Assembly: GCF_900113225.1 (NCBI RefSeq) | Contig: NZ_FOZE01000001.1 | Span: 2,356,001 to 2,420,000, forward strand | DNA from: Mitsuaria sp. PDC51 | GTDB taxonomy: Bacteria; Pseudomonadota; Gammaproteobacteria; Burkholderiales; Burkholderiaceae_C | Length of the DNA: 64,000 nt | Reading direction: 5' to 3' | Notes under the pieces: generated by a model | What the model saw: the letters and a program-made list of their open reading frames with translations, nothing else | Told to the model about the DNA's origin: nothing | The model's database searches: none | Shown: piece after piece, positions 24,241-35,606 of the stretch | Position numbering within the stretch: position 1 is the first letter of the stretch | How the letters are laid out: each line of letters opens with the position of its first letter | Position numbers and translations under genes: made by a program

Positions 24241-25453
24241 ACCGATCGCGGCGAGCGTCACGCCAACCGCCCGCCCCTCCTCCCCGGCCGCCGGGGCCGC
24301 CGGCATCGGCCATTTCCTCAAGCGCCACCTGCGCGACTACGGCATGTTGCTGTCGCTGGTGGCGATCATGGCGCTCTTCGAGTTCCTGACCGACGGCACG
24401 CTGCTGGAGCCGCTCAACCTCACCAACCTGGTCCTGCAGAACAGCTACATCGTCATCATGGCGCTGGGCATGTTGCTGGTGATCGTCGCCGGCCACATCG
24501 ACCTCTCGGTGGGCTCGGTGTGCGGCTTCATCGGCGCGCTCGCGGCGGTGCTGATGGTGCAGTACGAATGGGCCGCGCTGCCCGCCGGCCTGGTCTGCCT
24601 GCTCGCGGGCGCGGTGATCGGGGGCGCGCAGGGCTGGTTTGTCGCCTACCTGGGCATTCCGTCCTTCATCGTGACGCTGGCCGGCATGCTGGTGTTCAAG
24701 GGCCTCGCGCTGGCGCTGCTGCAGGGCCAGTCGCTCGGCCCCTTCCCCGACAGCTTCCAGGCACTGAGCGCCGGTTTCCTGCCCGAGCTCTTCGGCCAGG
24801 AGGACCCGCGTCCGACGACGCTGGGCCTGGGCCTGCTGCTGACCGCCGTGGCGGTGGTCGTGGCCTGGCGCCACCGCAGCGCGGCGCTGCGGCACGGCAT
24901 GGACACCGAACCCGGGCCGGTCTTCTGGCTGCGGCAGGCCTTGCTGGCCGGCGCGGTGCTCGCGATGAGCTGGCTGATGGCGTCCTACAAGGGCCTGCCC
25001 ACGGTGATGGTCGTGATGGTGGCGCTGACGCTGCTCTACGACTTCATCGCCGGCCGCACCACGCTGGGCCGTCGCGTCTACGCGGTCGGTGGCAACGAGA
25101 AGGCGGCCCGGCTGTCGGGCGTGCGCACCCAGCGCATCGCCTTCCTGACCTTCGTGAACATGGGCGCGCTGGCGGCGCTGGCGGGACTGGTCTTCGCCGC
25201 GCGGCTCAATACCGCCACGCCCAAGGCGGGCCTGGGCTTCGAGCTCGACGTGATCGCCGCCTGCTTCGTCGGCGGGGCTTCGGCCTCGGGCGGCGTGGGC
25301 AAGATCATGGGCGCGGTGATCGGCGCCTTCGTGATGGGCGTGATGAACAACGGCATGTCCATCCTGGGCGTCGGCATCGACTACCAGCAGGTCATCAAGG
25401 GCCTGGTGCTGCTGGCCGCCGTGTTCGTCGACGTCTACAACAAGCGCAAATAG
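24233..25453 (+). CDS. gguB: Monosaccharide ABC transporter permease GguB (MmsB)
   Basis: 406 residues, ATG at 24233 inside the end of gguA, so translation is coupled. About ten hydrophobic segments and the CUT2 permease motifs VIVAGHIDLSVGSVCGF, GIPSFIVTLAGMLVFKGLA and ACFVGGASASGGVGKIMGA identify a BPD_transp_2 permease. It forms the inner-membrane channel of the ChvE-GguAB importer. The C-terminus ends in a basic VYNKRK, typical for the family. Confidence 0.95.
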
Positions 25454-25547
25454 GCGCGAAGGCGCGCTCGCCCCACCACTCCCGGGATGCGGCCCGCCGG
25501 CATTCGCGATACGCTGCCGACGCGTCGCCCGCCGCGAAGGAGTGCCC

Positions 25548-28500
25548 GTGAGCCCACCGAAAGGCCAAGGTCGAAGCCGCCTCGTGACGAGGCTGCTCCT
25601 GGCATCGGCGCTGTGCACCGCGCTGCCCCCGGCGCTGGCGGCTGATCCGCCGCGACAGGTCGCCCAGTACGCGCATACCTCGTGGACCGCGCGCGACGGC
25701 GCCTCGCTGGGACTGGTCTTCGCGATGGCGCAGACCCCCGATGGCTACCTCTGGATCGCCGGATCGCTGGGCCTGTTCCGTTTCGACGGACATCGATTCA
25801 CCGAGTGGCAACCACCCGACGGCCAGGTGCTGCCCAGCGGCCCCTACAGCCTGCTGGCCTCGCGGGACGGCACGCTGTGGATCGGCACCTTCCATGGACT
25901 CTCGAGCTGGGACGGACGCAAGTTCGTCGCGCGGCATCCGGAGATCGGCCAGACCTTCGTGACCTCGCTGATCGAGGACCGCGAAGGCACCGTCTGGGCC
26001 GGCCTGCTGGGCCAGGCCGGGCGCCTGTGCGCCATCCGCGGGAAGAGCATCCAGTGCGCCGCGCCCGAGGGGGGCTTCGGCAACTTTGTCTGGAGTCTGG
26101 CGGAGGACCGCGCCGGCCAGCTCTGGGTGGGAGCGGAGGCCGGCATCTGGCGGTGGGGCCCCGAAACGCCGCGGCGCTATCCCGTGCCGGGCGCGCGCGT
26201 GGGCGACCTCACCACGACCGCCGACGGCCAGGTCCTGGCCGGCATCGCGTCCAAGGGGCTCTGGGAACGGGCCGGCGACCAGTGGGTGCCCTATCGATTC
26301 CGCAAGGTTTCCAAGCCCGATGAATGGATGGCCGACATGGAGGTCAAGGCCAACAAGCTGCTGCGCGACCGCGATGGCGGACTGTGGATCGGCACCGAGG
26401 GCCTGGGCCTGCTGCATGTGAAGGACGGTCAGGCCGACAGCTTCACGCGCATGGAGGGACTTTCCGGAAACATCGCATGCAGCCTCTTCGAGGATCGCGA
26501 GGGCAACGTCTGGTACGGCAGCGAACGGGGCGTGGACCGTTTCCGCAAGTTGCCGGTCACCACGTTGTCGACACGCCAGGGCCTGCCCGACGACGTCACC
26601 AGGTCCGTGCTGGCCGCCGCCGACGGCGCCCTGTGGGTGGCCACGAACGGCGGTCTGGCGCGGTGGAAGGACGGTCGCCTGTCCATCTTCAAGGAGCAGG
26701 AGGGCTTGCCCTCCGCGCAGGTGCAGGCCCAGTACCAGGACGCGCAGGGGCGCCTGTGGGTGAGCACGGCCACGGGGCTGGCCTATTTCGCGAACGAGCG
26801 CTTCGTCGCCGTCGACGGCGGGCCCAGCAGCGAGATCTACGCGATGGCCGGGGACGCCGCGGGCAACCTCTGGCTGTCCGGCAACAAGGGGCTTGCGCGG
26901 CTGCATCAAGGCCGCTTCGCCGAGAACATTCCGTGGGCCGCGCTGGGGCACTCGCAGCAGGCGCAGCTTGTCGTGGCCGATCGCGGCGGGCTCTGGCTGT
27001 CCTTCTGGGATGGCAGCGGCGTGTCGTACGTCAGGAATGGCAAGGTCGAAGCGAACTACAGCTTCGCGCATGTGCCGGGCCGTGGCCAGGTCACCGGCCT
27101 GCGCGTGGATGACGAGGGCGCGCTGTGGGTGGCCACCGGGTCCACGGGCCTCAAGCGCATCAAGGACGGTCGCGTCACGGCGCTGACGCCAGCCAACGGC
27201 CTGCCCTGCGAGACGATCCACTGGTCGACGCTGGACCAGGGCGGCGCCCTGTGGATGTACACGTCCTGCGGGCTGGTGCGGGTGGACCGAGGCGATCTCG
27301 CGTCCTGGATCGCCGACCCGGCCCACCGCGTCTCGCCGGTGTCCTGGGGCGTGACGGATGGCGTGCCGCTCATGGTCACCCCGCAGGCCTATTTCAATCC
27401 GCCGGTGGCCCGGCAGCCCGACGGCAAGCTCTGGTTCATCGCCGGCGCCGAGCTGCTGTGGGCGGATCCGGCGAACATGCCCTCCAACACGGTGCCGCCG
27501 CCCGTGCACATCGAGCGCCTGACCGCTGATCACCAGAGCTACCCGATCGAGCAGGGCCTTCGGCTGCCGCCGCGGATCCGCGACATGACGATCGAATTCG
27601 TCGCGCTGAGCCTGGCGGATCCGCTGCGCACGCGCTTCCGCTACCGGCTCGAAGGCCACGACAGCGACTGGCGAGAGGCCGTCGACCGCCGCCAGGCCAG
27701 CTACACCAACCTGCCGCCGGGTCAGTATCGATTCCAGGTGAAGGCGGCCAACAACAGCGGCGTCTGGAACGAGGACGGCGCGCAGCTCGAGTTCACGATC
27801 CTGCCCGCCTTCCACCAGACGACCTGGTTCCGCGTGGGCAGCCTCGTGGTGCTCGCAGGCTTGATCTGGGCCGGCTTCCAGCTCGCGCTGCGGCTGCGCG
27901 TGCGGCGGCTGCATCGGCAGTTCGAGGCGACGCTGGAGGGCCGCGTCGCGGAACGCACGCGCATCGCGCGCGATCTGCATGACACGCTGCTGCAGCGCTT
28001 CAATGGGCTGCTGCTGCAGTTCCAGGCCGCGTCCAACCTGCTGCCCGACCGTCCGCGGGAATCCAAGCGGGTGCTGGACACCGCCATCGACCAGGTGGCC
28101 GGCGCGATCACCGAGGGCCGCGACACCGTGCAGGGATTGCGCGCGTCGACGCTGGAGACGAACAGCCTGGCGGAAGCCGTGCGGACGCTCGCGCGCGAGC
28201 TCTCCAGCGAAAGCGGCCGCGCGCTGCCGGTGAATGTCCAGGTGCAAGGCAAGCCGCAGGAGCTGCATCCGCTGCTGCGCGACGAAACGGTGCGCATCGC
28301 CGGCGAGGCGCTGCGCAACGCCTTCCGCCATGCGCAGGCGACGCGGATCGATGTCGAGCTGCGCTACGACGCGCGGCAACTGTGCCTGCGGATCAGCGAC
28401 GATGGCCAGGGGATCGATCCCGAGGTGCTGCGACGGGGCGAGCGCGAGGGCCACTTCGGCTTGAGCGGCATGCGCGAGCGCGCCGAGGTCGTCGGCGGTC

Positions 28501-28589
28501 AGCTCTCGGTGCGCTGCCCCGAGGGCGGCGGAACGGTGGTCGAATTCACCGCCCCGCTCCACCGCCCCCCTGCCCTCACTCGACCTTGA
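25548..28589 (+). CDS. Two-component sensor kinase with periplasmic beta-propeller (paralog 1)
   Basis: About 1013 residues. GTG at 25548 is preferred because AAGGAG ends five bases upstream; GTG 25542 is the alternative. Order: signal peptide (to about 33), repeated Reg_prop propeller blades (about 40-620, with many GxLWIGT/GNVWYGS units), a Y_Y_Y domain (about 650-745), one membrane helix (about 760-780), HisKA_3 with RTRIARDLHDTLLQ (phospho-His 811), and an ATPase domain with EALRNAF and GHFGLSGMRERAE. It should sense a periplasmic carbohydrate, as in hybrid sensors of polysaccharide loci, and signal to a NarL-type regulator. No regulator gene is next to it; the one beside its close paralog at 52.8 kb may serve both. 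It overlaps the GH16 gene end convergently by 14 bases. Confidence 0.92.
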   Translation: MSPPKGQGRSRLVTRLLLASALCTALPPALAADPPRQVAQYAHTSWTARDGASLGLVFAMAQTPDGYLWIAGSLGLFRFDGHRFTEWQPPDGQVLPSGPYSLLASRDGTLWIGTFHGLSSWDGRKFVARHPEIGQTFVTSLIEDREGTVWAGLLGQAGRLCAIRGKSIQCAAPEGGFGNFVWSLAEDRAGQLWVGAEAGIWRWGPETPRRYPVPGARVGDLTTTADGQVLAGIASKGLWERAGDQWVPYRFRKVSKPDEWMADMEVKANKLLRDRDGGLWIGTEGLGLLHVKDGQADSFTRMEGLSGNIACSLFEDREGNVWYGSERGVDRFRKLPVTTLSTRQGLPDDVTRSVLAAADGALWVATNGGLARWKDGRLSIFKEQEGLPSAQVQAQYQDAQGRLWVSTATGLAYFANERFVAVDGGPSSEIYAMAGDAAGNLWLSGNKGLARLHQGRFAENIPWAALGHSQQAQLVVADRGGLWLSFWDGSGVSYVRNGKVEANYSFAHVPGRGQVTGLRVDDEGALWVATGSTGLKRIKDGRVTALTPANGLPCETIHWSTLDQGGALWMYTSCGLVRVDRGDLASWIADPAHRVSPVSWGVTDGVPLMVTPQAYFNPPVARQPDGKLWFIAGAELLWADPANMPSNTVPPPVHIERLTADHQSYPIEQGLRLPPRIRDMTIEFVALSLADPLRTRFRYRLEGHDSDWREAVDRRQASYTNLPPGQYRFQVKAANNSGVWNEDGAQLEFTILPAFHQTTWFRVGSLVVLAGLIWAGFQLALRLRVRRLHRQFEATLEGRVAERTRIARDLHDTLLQRFNGLLLQFQAASNLLPDRPRESKRVLDTAIDQVAGAITEGRDTVQGLRASTLETNSLAEAVRTLARELSSESGRALPVNVQVQGKPQELHPLLRDETVRIAGEALRNAFRHAQATRIDVELRYDARQLCLRISDDGQGIDPEVLRRGEREGHFGLSGMRERAEVVGGQLSVRCPEGGGTVVEFTAPLHRPPALTRP

Positions 28590-29298
28590 CCCAGTCGTAC
28601 TGGGCCTGGCCGCCGCCGCCGTTCCACTGGCCCAGGAAGCCGATCGCATCTGGGCTGTTGTCGCCGCGCCAGTGGTTCAGCATCAACCGCATCGGCGTGG
28701 AGACCGACACGATCTGATGACGGATCGTGGTCTCGCCGCCCTGCGCGTTGACGGTGAACCAGCGCACGAAGTTCTCGCGCCATTCGAAGCCCAGCGTCTG
28801 CCAGCCGGTCGCGATCGGGAACTGCTTGTAGTTCTGCACCCCGCCCTTCCAGACGTTGGTGTGCAGCACCGTGCCGCCCTTGATCAGCTCGATGTCGATC
28901 TCGAAGTGGCTGGCCGTGCCCGCCGTGCCGGTGTAGAGGAAGAACGAGGTGTTGCCGCCGGCGAAGGTGCTGGCCTTCAGGCGTGTCGTGAACTTGCCGT
29001 AGGTGAAGCTCTGCTGGGTCCGGATCTCGCCGCAGCGGCCGGTGCCGGCATTGACGTTCAGCACCATGTTGCCGGCGTCCTTCCACACCTCGCTGTAGGC
29101 GAAGCCGCAGCCGAAGGGCGTGCCGTTGTGCCAGGTGGCCGTCTCCCACGCCGGCCCGGCGCCGCCGGTGCCATCGAAGCCGTCGAAGAAGCTGGCCGCG
29201 TGCGCGGTGCCGGCGGCACCGACGGTCGCAGCGCCAATCGCGCCCATGGCGCCGATGAGCCGGGCCGCGCGCAGCGCGCGCTTGAATCGGAATGTCAT
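28576..29298 (-). CDS. Secreted GH16-family glycoside hydrolase
   Basis: 240 residues, ATG at 29298 with AAGGAG upstream; a longer frame to 29382 has no such support. A signal peptide ends near GTAHA. The catalytic stretch is FEIDIELIKG, giving nucleophile E133, helper D135 and acid/base E137, the E-x-D-x-E pattern of GH16. The family hydrolyses beta-1,3 or mixed-linkage beta-glucans and related polymers by a retaining mechanism; xyloglucan-acting members also exist. Lying directly after the TonB receptor gene and in the GH1/ABC operon, it most likely cuts a beta-glucan outside the cytoplasm. Confidence 0.88.
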   Translation of the reverse strand: MTFRFKRALRAARLIGAMGAIGAATVGAAGTAHAASFFDGFDGTGGAGPAWETATWHNGTPFGCGFAYSEVWKDAGNMVLNVNAGTGRCGEIRTQQSFTYGKFTTRLKASTFAGGNTSFFLYTGTAGTASHFEIDIELIKGGTVLHTNVWKGGVQNYKQFPIATGWQTLGFEWRENFVRWFTVNAQGGETTIRHQIVSVSTPMRLMLNHWRGDNSPDAIGFLGQWNGGGGQAQYDWVKVE

Positions 29299-29323
29299 GC
29301 TTGTCTCCTTGGTTTTTGGGTTC

Positions 29324-32032
29324 TCAGAAGTCCGCGCGCACCCGCAGGCCGTAGCTGCGCGCGTCGTTGAGGAAGCGCACATTGAGGCTGGAGCCCACCA
29401 GTGCCTTGGTCGAGGCCTGCTCGTTCGTCACGTTGGCCGCGAAGGCCTCGATGCGATAGCGGTTCAGCGTGTAGCCCACGCCCAGGTTCAGCGTCGCGAA
29501 GCCCTTCTGGCGGTCCGGGAAACCGGCCGCCAGCGCGCTGGTGCGGGCGCCCGCCAGGGTCACCACGTCCAGCTCGTTGTACTGGGTCAGGTAGTAGGAC
29601 GAGCGGTAGCTCAGCAGCGCCTGCCAGTCGAAGCGGCCCGAGCCCAGCGCGAAGGCCTGCTGCAGCCGCGCCGACACGCTGACCTTGGAGGCCAGCGGCA
29701 ACTGGTTGCCGGCCAGGCTGATCTGCGGCGCCTTGCCGCCCTGGCCGTAGTCGATGGCGCGCGCGTCGGCCACCACCGCATTGCGGATCTTCGTCTGCAG
29801 CAGCACCGCGTTCAGGTCCAGCGAGAAGCCGGCCGGCAGCGGCATGCGCAGCTCGCCTTCCAGCCCGTACAGCCGCGACGCACCGATGTTGCGGTTCACC
29901 AGCGAGTAGCCGTTGCAGGTGTTGGGCGTGACCTCGGTGTTGACCTTGATGCAGCTCAGGTCCTGGAAGACCTGGTTCTTGTAGTCGTAGTAGAAGCCCG
30001 AGAGATTGACCACCGAGCGGCGCCCCATCAGCTCGATCACGTTGCGCGAGCCGACCTCGAGCACACTGAGCTTCTCCGGGCCGTAGACCTCGGGGATCGG
30101 CGAGGTGGCGAAGGTGTCGTTGAATCCGCCGGCCTTGTGGCCGGTCGAGAACTTCGCGTAGACCATCGCATCGCGGCCCAGGTCGTGCTCGACGCCGACG
30201 CGGAAGTCGTTGTACTGGGCGCTGCTGGTGCCGTACTGCTGCGTCGGCAGGTCCCAGGCGCTCAGGTAGGAGAAGCCGCCATTGGTGGTGGCGGGGTTGG
30301 TGCGCGGGCAGGAGAGCCGGCCATTGCCGTTGACGTCGGGCCGGTCGATGCAGGCGCCATTCGGATTGGAGCCGTCGGCCACCGGTCCCAGCTGCTGGCC
30401 CACCAGGTCGCGGCGACCCGCCGTCAGGAAGGTCTGGAGGATGAACTGGGCCCGCTGCGCATCGGTCGTGACCTTGCTCATGTCGAAGTTGGGGCGCGAC
30501 AGCAACGCGGGCTGGAAGCCCTCCGTGCCCCAGCGCGTGGCGTAGCAGCAGTCGTAGTTCTCGCCGCCCAGCACCACGCCCAGGTTGCCGCCGACGCCGT
30601 AGCGCGACTTGCTCTCCTTGGTCCGGCGGAAGCCGGCGATCGCGCGCCAGTCCGGCGCCACCTTGTAGGTCGCGTCGAGGTAGGCCGCGGTGGACTTGCC
30701 GCGCACGTCGGGCATGGTGAACTCGCTGCCCCAGTAGCAGCAGCCGCCGTCGGCCAGCGACAGGTAGCCCACGCCCTGCTTCTCCTTGAAGTGGAAGAGC
30801 CCGGTGGTCCATTGCAGCGGCGACTGGCTGTCGTTGGAGCGCAGCACCAGCTCGTAGACATTGCTCTTGGACAGCGTCTGCCAGTACTGCGTCGAGTAGT
30901 TGTCGTAGTTGACCGCCGACAGGTCGCGGCCCGGCCAGTCGATGCCGTCGGACTGGCCGTTGCGCTGCCAGAAGTCCACCGAGCGCCGGCTGGCGTTGAA
31001 CTCGGCGCTGACCGGGCCGAGGTCGGCCTCGACCTTGCCCAGCAGGCCCCACAGGTCGTTGCGCATGTCGCCCTGCGCGCCGCGGTACACGACGTGGCGC
31101 AGGTCCAGGTCTTCCGCGCGCAGACCGCTGGCGGTCACCGCGCTGAAGATGTTGGCGCCGGGATAACCGGTGCCGCGCTCGCGGCCCGTGTCGGCCACGA
31201 CGCTGAAGCGCAGCGCCTCGGTCGGCTCCCAGCGCGCGGACAGGCGCAGCGCGCGGTTGTTCTCCTGGCCGGCCGGCTTGAGCTGGCTGGCCGCCGGGTC
31301 GGTCGACACGTTGGTGAAGCCGTAGTCCTTGGTGCTCTGGTAGCCGGCGATGCGGATCGCGGCGTCGGAGCCGATGGGCACGTTGACCGCTGCCTCGGCG
31401 CCATGGCCGCTGCGGTTGGAGACCTCGCCCTGCGCGTAGCCGGAGAACTGGTTCAGGCGCGGCTGCGCGGTGATGATGTTCAGCGTGCCGGCCAGCGCGT
31501 TGCGGCCGTACAGCGTGCCTTGCGGGCCCTTGTTCACCTCGACCCGCTCCAGGTCGTAGAACATCAGCCCCAGGCCGCGCGGACGCGGGATGTAGACGCC
31601 GTTCAGGTGCGGCGCCGCGCCCGGATCGCCGAGCTCGGTGTTGTTGGCCGAGCCGACGCCGCGGATGAAGATCTCGACGTTGCCTTCCTGGTTGGCGATG
31701 CTCAGGCCCGGCACCGCGGCCTGGAGCTGGCGCACCTCGGTGATGCCGTCCTTGCGCAGCTGGTCGCCGCTGACGGACTGCACCACGCCGGAAACCTTCT
31801 GCGCCGTCTCCAGCCGCCGGTTGGAGGTGACGGTGACCGTCTCGAGGCGGCTGGAATCGGCGGCGGGCTGCGGCTCCTTCGCGGCGGGCTTTTCGTCGGC
31901 GCGCGGGGCGTCAGGGGTCGCCTGCGCCATCGCATGGCCGTGGCACACAGCGAGCACGGCCGCCATCACGAGCGGGATGGCGAAGGGATGGGTCGGCGAC
32001 GCGGGCTGTTGGGGGGCTTGTCTCTTTGTCAT
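29324..32032 (-). CDS. TonB-dependent outer-membrane receptor
   Basis: 902 residues, ATG at 32032 with AGAGGAC upstream. Signal peptide to about residue 38 (HGHAMAQA), a TonB box-like ETVTVTSNRR, then a plug domain (IFIRGVGSANN, VEVNKGPQGTLYGRNALAGT) and a 22-strand barrel ending in the typical aromatic VRADF. It should import a ligand too large for porins using TonB energy. The context (GH16 25 bases downstream; GH1 and an ABC importer upstream on the same strand) suggests a beta-glucan oligosaccharide, though receptors of this general type also carry siderophores. Confidence 0.93.
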   Translation of the reverse strand: MTKRQAPQQPASPTHPFAIPLVMAAVLAVCHGHAMAQATPDAPRADEKPAAKEPQPAADSSRLETVTVTSNRRLETAQKVSGVVQSVSGDQLRKDGITEVRQLQAAVPGLSIANQEGNVEIFIRGVGSANNTELGDPGAAPHLNGVYIPRPRGLGLMFYDLERVEVNKGPQGTLYGRNALAGTLNIITAQPRLNQFSGYAQGEVSNRSGHGAEAAVNVPIGSDAAIRIAGYQSTKDYGFTNVSTDPAASQLKPAGQENNRALRLSARWEPTEALRFSVVADTGRERGTGYPGANIFSAVTASGLRAEDLDLRHVVYRGAQGDMRNDLWGLLGKVEADLGPVSAEFNASRRSVDFWQRNGQSDGIDWPGRDLSAVNYDNYSTQYWQTLSKSNVYELVLRSNDSQSPLQWTTGLFHFKEKQGVGYLSLADGGCCYWGSEFTMPDVRGKSTAAYLDATYKVAPDWRAIAGFRRTKESKSRYGVGGNLGVVLGGENYDCCYATRWGTEGFQPALLSRPNFDMSKVTTDAQRAQFILQTFLTAGRRDLVGQQLGPVADGSNPNGACIDRPDVNGNGRLSCPRTNPATTNGGFSYLSAWDLPTQQYGTSSAQYNDFRVGVEHDLGRDAMVYAKFSTGHKAGGFNDTFATSPIPEVYGPEKLSVLEVGSRNVIELMGRRSVVNLSGFYYDYKNQVFQDLSCIKVNTEVTPNTCNGYSLVNRNIGASRLYGLEGELRMPLPAGFSLDLNAVLLQTKIRNAVVADARAIDYGQGGKAPQISLAGNQLPLASKVSVSARLQQAFALGSGRFDWQALLSYRSSYYLTQYNELDVVTLAGARTSALAAGFPDRQKGFATLNLGVGYTLNRYRIEAFAANVTNEQASTKALVGSSLNVRFLNDARSYGLRVRADF

Positions 32033-32146
32033 TGTTGTCCTCTGGCGGGAGTCAGGGTTGCGGGTGGCGCGGGCCTCGGGCCCAGGGCGCGGGTGGAACT
32101 GCGTTGGCGGGAAAAACGTGAGAGGGGAAATGGGCCGGGTCGCCGA

Positions 32147-33212
<1,066 letters not shown>

Positions 33213-33220
<8 letters not shown>

Positions 33221-34616
33221 GGACGGGCTCCTGCGCCGGGGCGTCCACGTGGCGGCGCGCCTGGGCGATCGTGGCGCTGTACCAGTGGGCGCTGTCCTTC
33301 AGCGTGCGCTGCTGGGTCGCGTAGTCGACATGGACCAGGCCGAAGCGCTTGGCATAGCCCGAGTCCCACTCGTAGTTGTCCATCAAGCTCCAGTAGAAGT
33401 AGCCGCGGATGTCGACGCCGGCGGCCTTGGCCTGCGCCAGCGCCTCGAGGTGGCGGCGCACGTAGTCGATGCGCGCGTGGTCGGGCACGCGGCCGTGGTC
33501 CAGCGTGTCGGCGTTGGCCATGCCGTTCTCGGTGATGAAGATGGGCGGCAGGTCCGGGTACTGCGCCTTCAGGCCGACGAGCAGCTCGCGCAAGCCGTCG
33601 GGGTAGATCTCCCAACCCATGTCGGTCGCGCCCAGCGCCATCGGCGGCGGCACCGGCGGCTCGTCGCGGCTGGCCCAGATGCGGGCGTAGTAGTTGATGC
33701 CCAGGAAGTCCAGCGGCGCCTGGATCAGCGCCATGTCGCCGTCCTGGACCTGCGGGTAGTGGGCGATGCCGGCATCCTGCGGATAGCGCCCCTGGAACAG
33801 CGGATCCATGTACCAGCGCACGAAGCGCGCGTACTCGGTGGCGGCCGCAGCCTGGTCGGCGGCGCTCGCGGTCGCCGCGGTCACGCTGGACTGGTTCAGC
33901 ACGATGCCCAGCGGGCAGGCGGTGCCGCTGGCCCGCATCGCGCTCATTGCCAGGCCGTGCGACAGCAGCAGGTGGTGCGAGACCTGCGCGGCCAATTGCG
34001 GATCGCGCTCGCCCGGCGCGAACTTGCCGATCTCGTGGCCCAGCACCGCGGTGCACCAGGGCTCGTTGTGGGTCGCCAGCGAGGCCAGCCGGTCGCCCAG
34101 CCGCCGCGCGATCGCGTCGGCATAAACAGCGAAGTGGAAAGCGGTGTCGCGATTGCCCCAGCCGCCGCGATCCTGCAAAGCCTGCGGCAGGTCCCAGTGA
34201 TACAGCGTCGCGTGCGGCGCGATGCCGCGCTCGAGCAGCCCATCGACGAGGCGGTCGTAGAAGTCCAGGCCGCGCTCGTTGAAGAGCCCCTGCCCCAGCG
34301 GCTGCACGCGCGGCCAGGCGATGGAGAAGCGGTAGGCATCGACGCCCAGGCCCGCGATCATCGCGACGTCGTCCTTCCAGCGGCGGTAGTGGTCGCAGGC
34401 GACGGCGCCGCTTTCGCCATTGACGGTGCGGCCGGGCTGGCTCGCGAAGGTGTCCCAGATCGACGGGCCGCGGCCGTCGACGTCGACGGCGCCCTCGATC
34501 TGGTAGGCGCTGGTCGCGACGCCCCAGGTGAAGGCGTCGCCCAGCTGACGCAGCGCGGCAGCGGAGAGACGGTCGGAAGCGGTGAAGCGGTCGGTCATGG
34601 AAAGGGTCGAGCTCAT
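33213..34616 (-). CDS. GH1 beta-glucosidase
   Basis: 467 residues, ATG at 34616 (an in-frame ATG at 34598 is possible). GH1 features are complete: FTWGVATSAYQIEGA near the N-terminus, acid/base E185 in THNEPWC and nucleophile E363 in ITENGM. There is no signal peptide, so it acts in the cytoplasm on imported beta-linked di- or oligosaccharides, releasing glucose. It sits inside the ABC-transporter operon between the MalG-type permease and the ATPase genes, which fits intracellular hydrolysis of what the transporter brings in. Confidence 0.95.
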
Positions 34617-34698
34617 GAGGGCTGGAAAGGCGGAGGGCTTGAAAACGGGAGGAACGGGAGGAGGCGTTGATTCGGTGAGGAGACGGAGCGCGTCGTGG

Positions 34699-35586
34699 CT
34701 ACTTGACCGCGCCGGCGGTGAGGCCGTCGATCAGGCGCCGCGAGGCGACGACGAACAGCAGCAGCAGCGGCAGCACCGCGACCGCGGCGCCGGCGCACAG
34801 CGCGCCCCAGGGCGTCTGTCCGCTGCCCTGCAGGGCGCGCAACGCCAGCGGCACGGTGTAGAGGTCCATGTCGCGGATCACCACGAGCGGCCCCATGAAG
34901 TTGTTCCACGAGCCGATGAAGGTGATCAGCCCGAGCGTGCCCAGCGCCGGCAGCGTCAGCGGCAGCACGATGCGCCAGAAGATGCCGAACTCGCCGCAGC
35001 CGTCCAGCCGCGCGGCGTCGACGAGCTCGCGCGGCACCGTGCTGCCGATGTACTGGCGCATCATGAAGATGCCCAGCGCGCCGCAGGCGCCCGGCACGAT
35101 CAGGGCCTTGTGCTCGTTCAGCCAGCCCAGCCAGGCCATGGTCAGCACGGTCGGCACCATGCCGAGGAAACCGGGCAGCAGCATGGTGGCCAGCACCAGG
35201 CCGAAGAGCCGGTCCCGTCCCGGGAAGTCCAGCAGCGCGAAGGCATGGCCCGCCAGCGAGCACAGCAGCAGGTTCAGCACCGTGACGGCCCCGGCCACGT
35301 AAAAGCTCCAGCCCAGGTTGCGCCAGAAGAAGGGCAGCCGGTCCAGCAGCAGCGCCAGGTTGTCGCCCAGGGCGTCGCCGAACCACAGCGGCGGCGGCAC
35401 CGAGAGGATCTCCGCGTTGGTGTGGGTCGCGAAGACCATCATCAGGTAGAAGGGCGCGAACATCAGCAGCGCGCCGGCAAGCACGATGGCGTGGCCGATC
35501 ACGCGTGCCGAGGGCACTGGCCGCCAGCGGGCGCCGAGGCGGGCGGGCCGGTCCGGATCGGCGTGGAGGGGAAGCAGGGTCGACAT
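34699..35586 (-). CDS. Sugar ABC transporter permease (MalG type)
   Basis: 295 residues, ATG at 35586 with AGGACA upstream; a longer frame to 35676 would overlap the neighbouring permease. Six membrane segments and the EAA-loop region (ELVDAARLDGCGEFGIFWRIVLP) identify a CUT1 inner-membrane permease. It pairs with the permease encoded just upstream. Confidence 0.93.
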   Translation of the reverse strand: MSTLLPLHADPDRPARLGARWRPVPSARVIGHAIVLAGALLMFAPFYLMMVFATHTNAEILSVPPPLWFGDALGDNLALLLDRLPFFWRNLGWSFYVAGAVTVLNLLLCSLAGHAFALLDFPGRDRLFGLVLATMLLPGFLGMVPTVLTMAWLGWLNEHKALIVPGACGALGIFMMRQYIGSTVPRELVDAARLDGCGEFGIFWRIVLPLTLPALGTLGLITFIGSWNNFMGPLVVIRDMDLYTVPLALRALQGSGQTPWGALCAGAAVAVLPLLLLFVVASRRLIDGLTAGAVK

Positions 35587-35606
35587 GGGGAGGTGTCCTT
35601 GCCGCG

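Noticed and set aside
25395-28649. 1084-codon minus-strand frame opposite the first sensor kinase
   Set aside because: Antisense to an intact kinase with clear motifs; its composition is that of a shadow frame.
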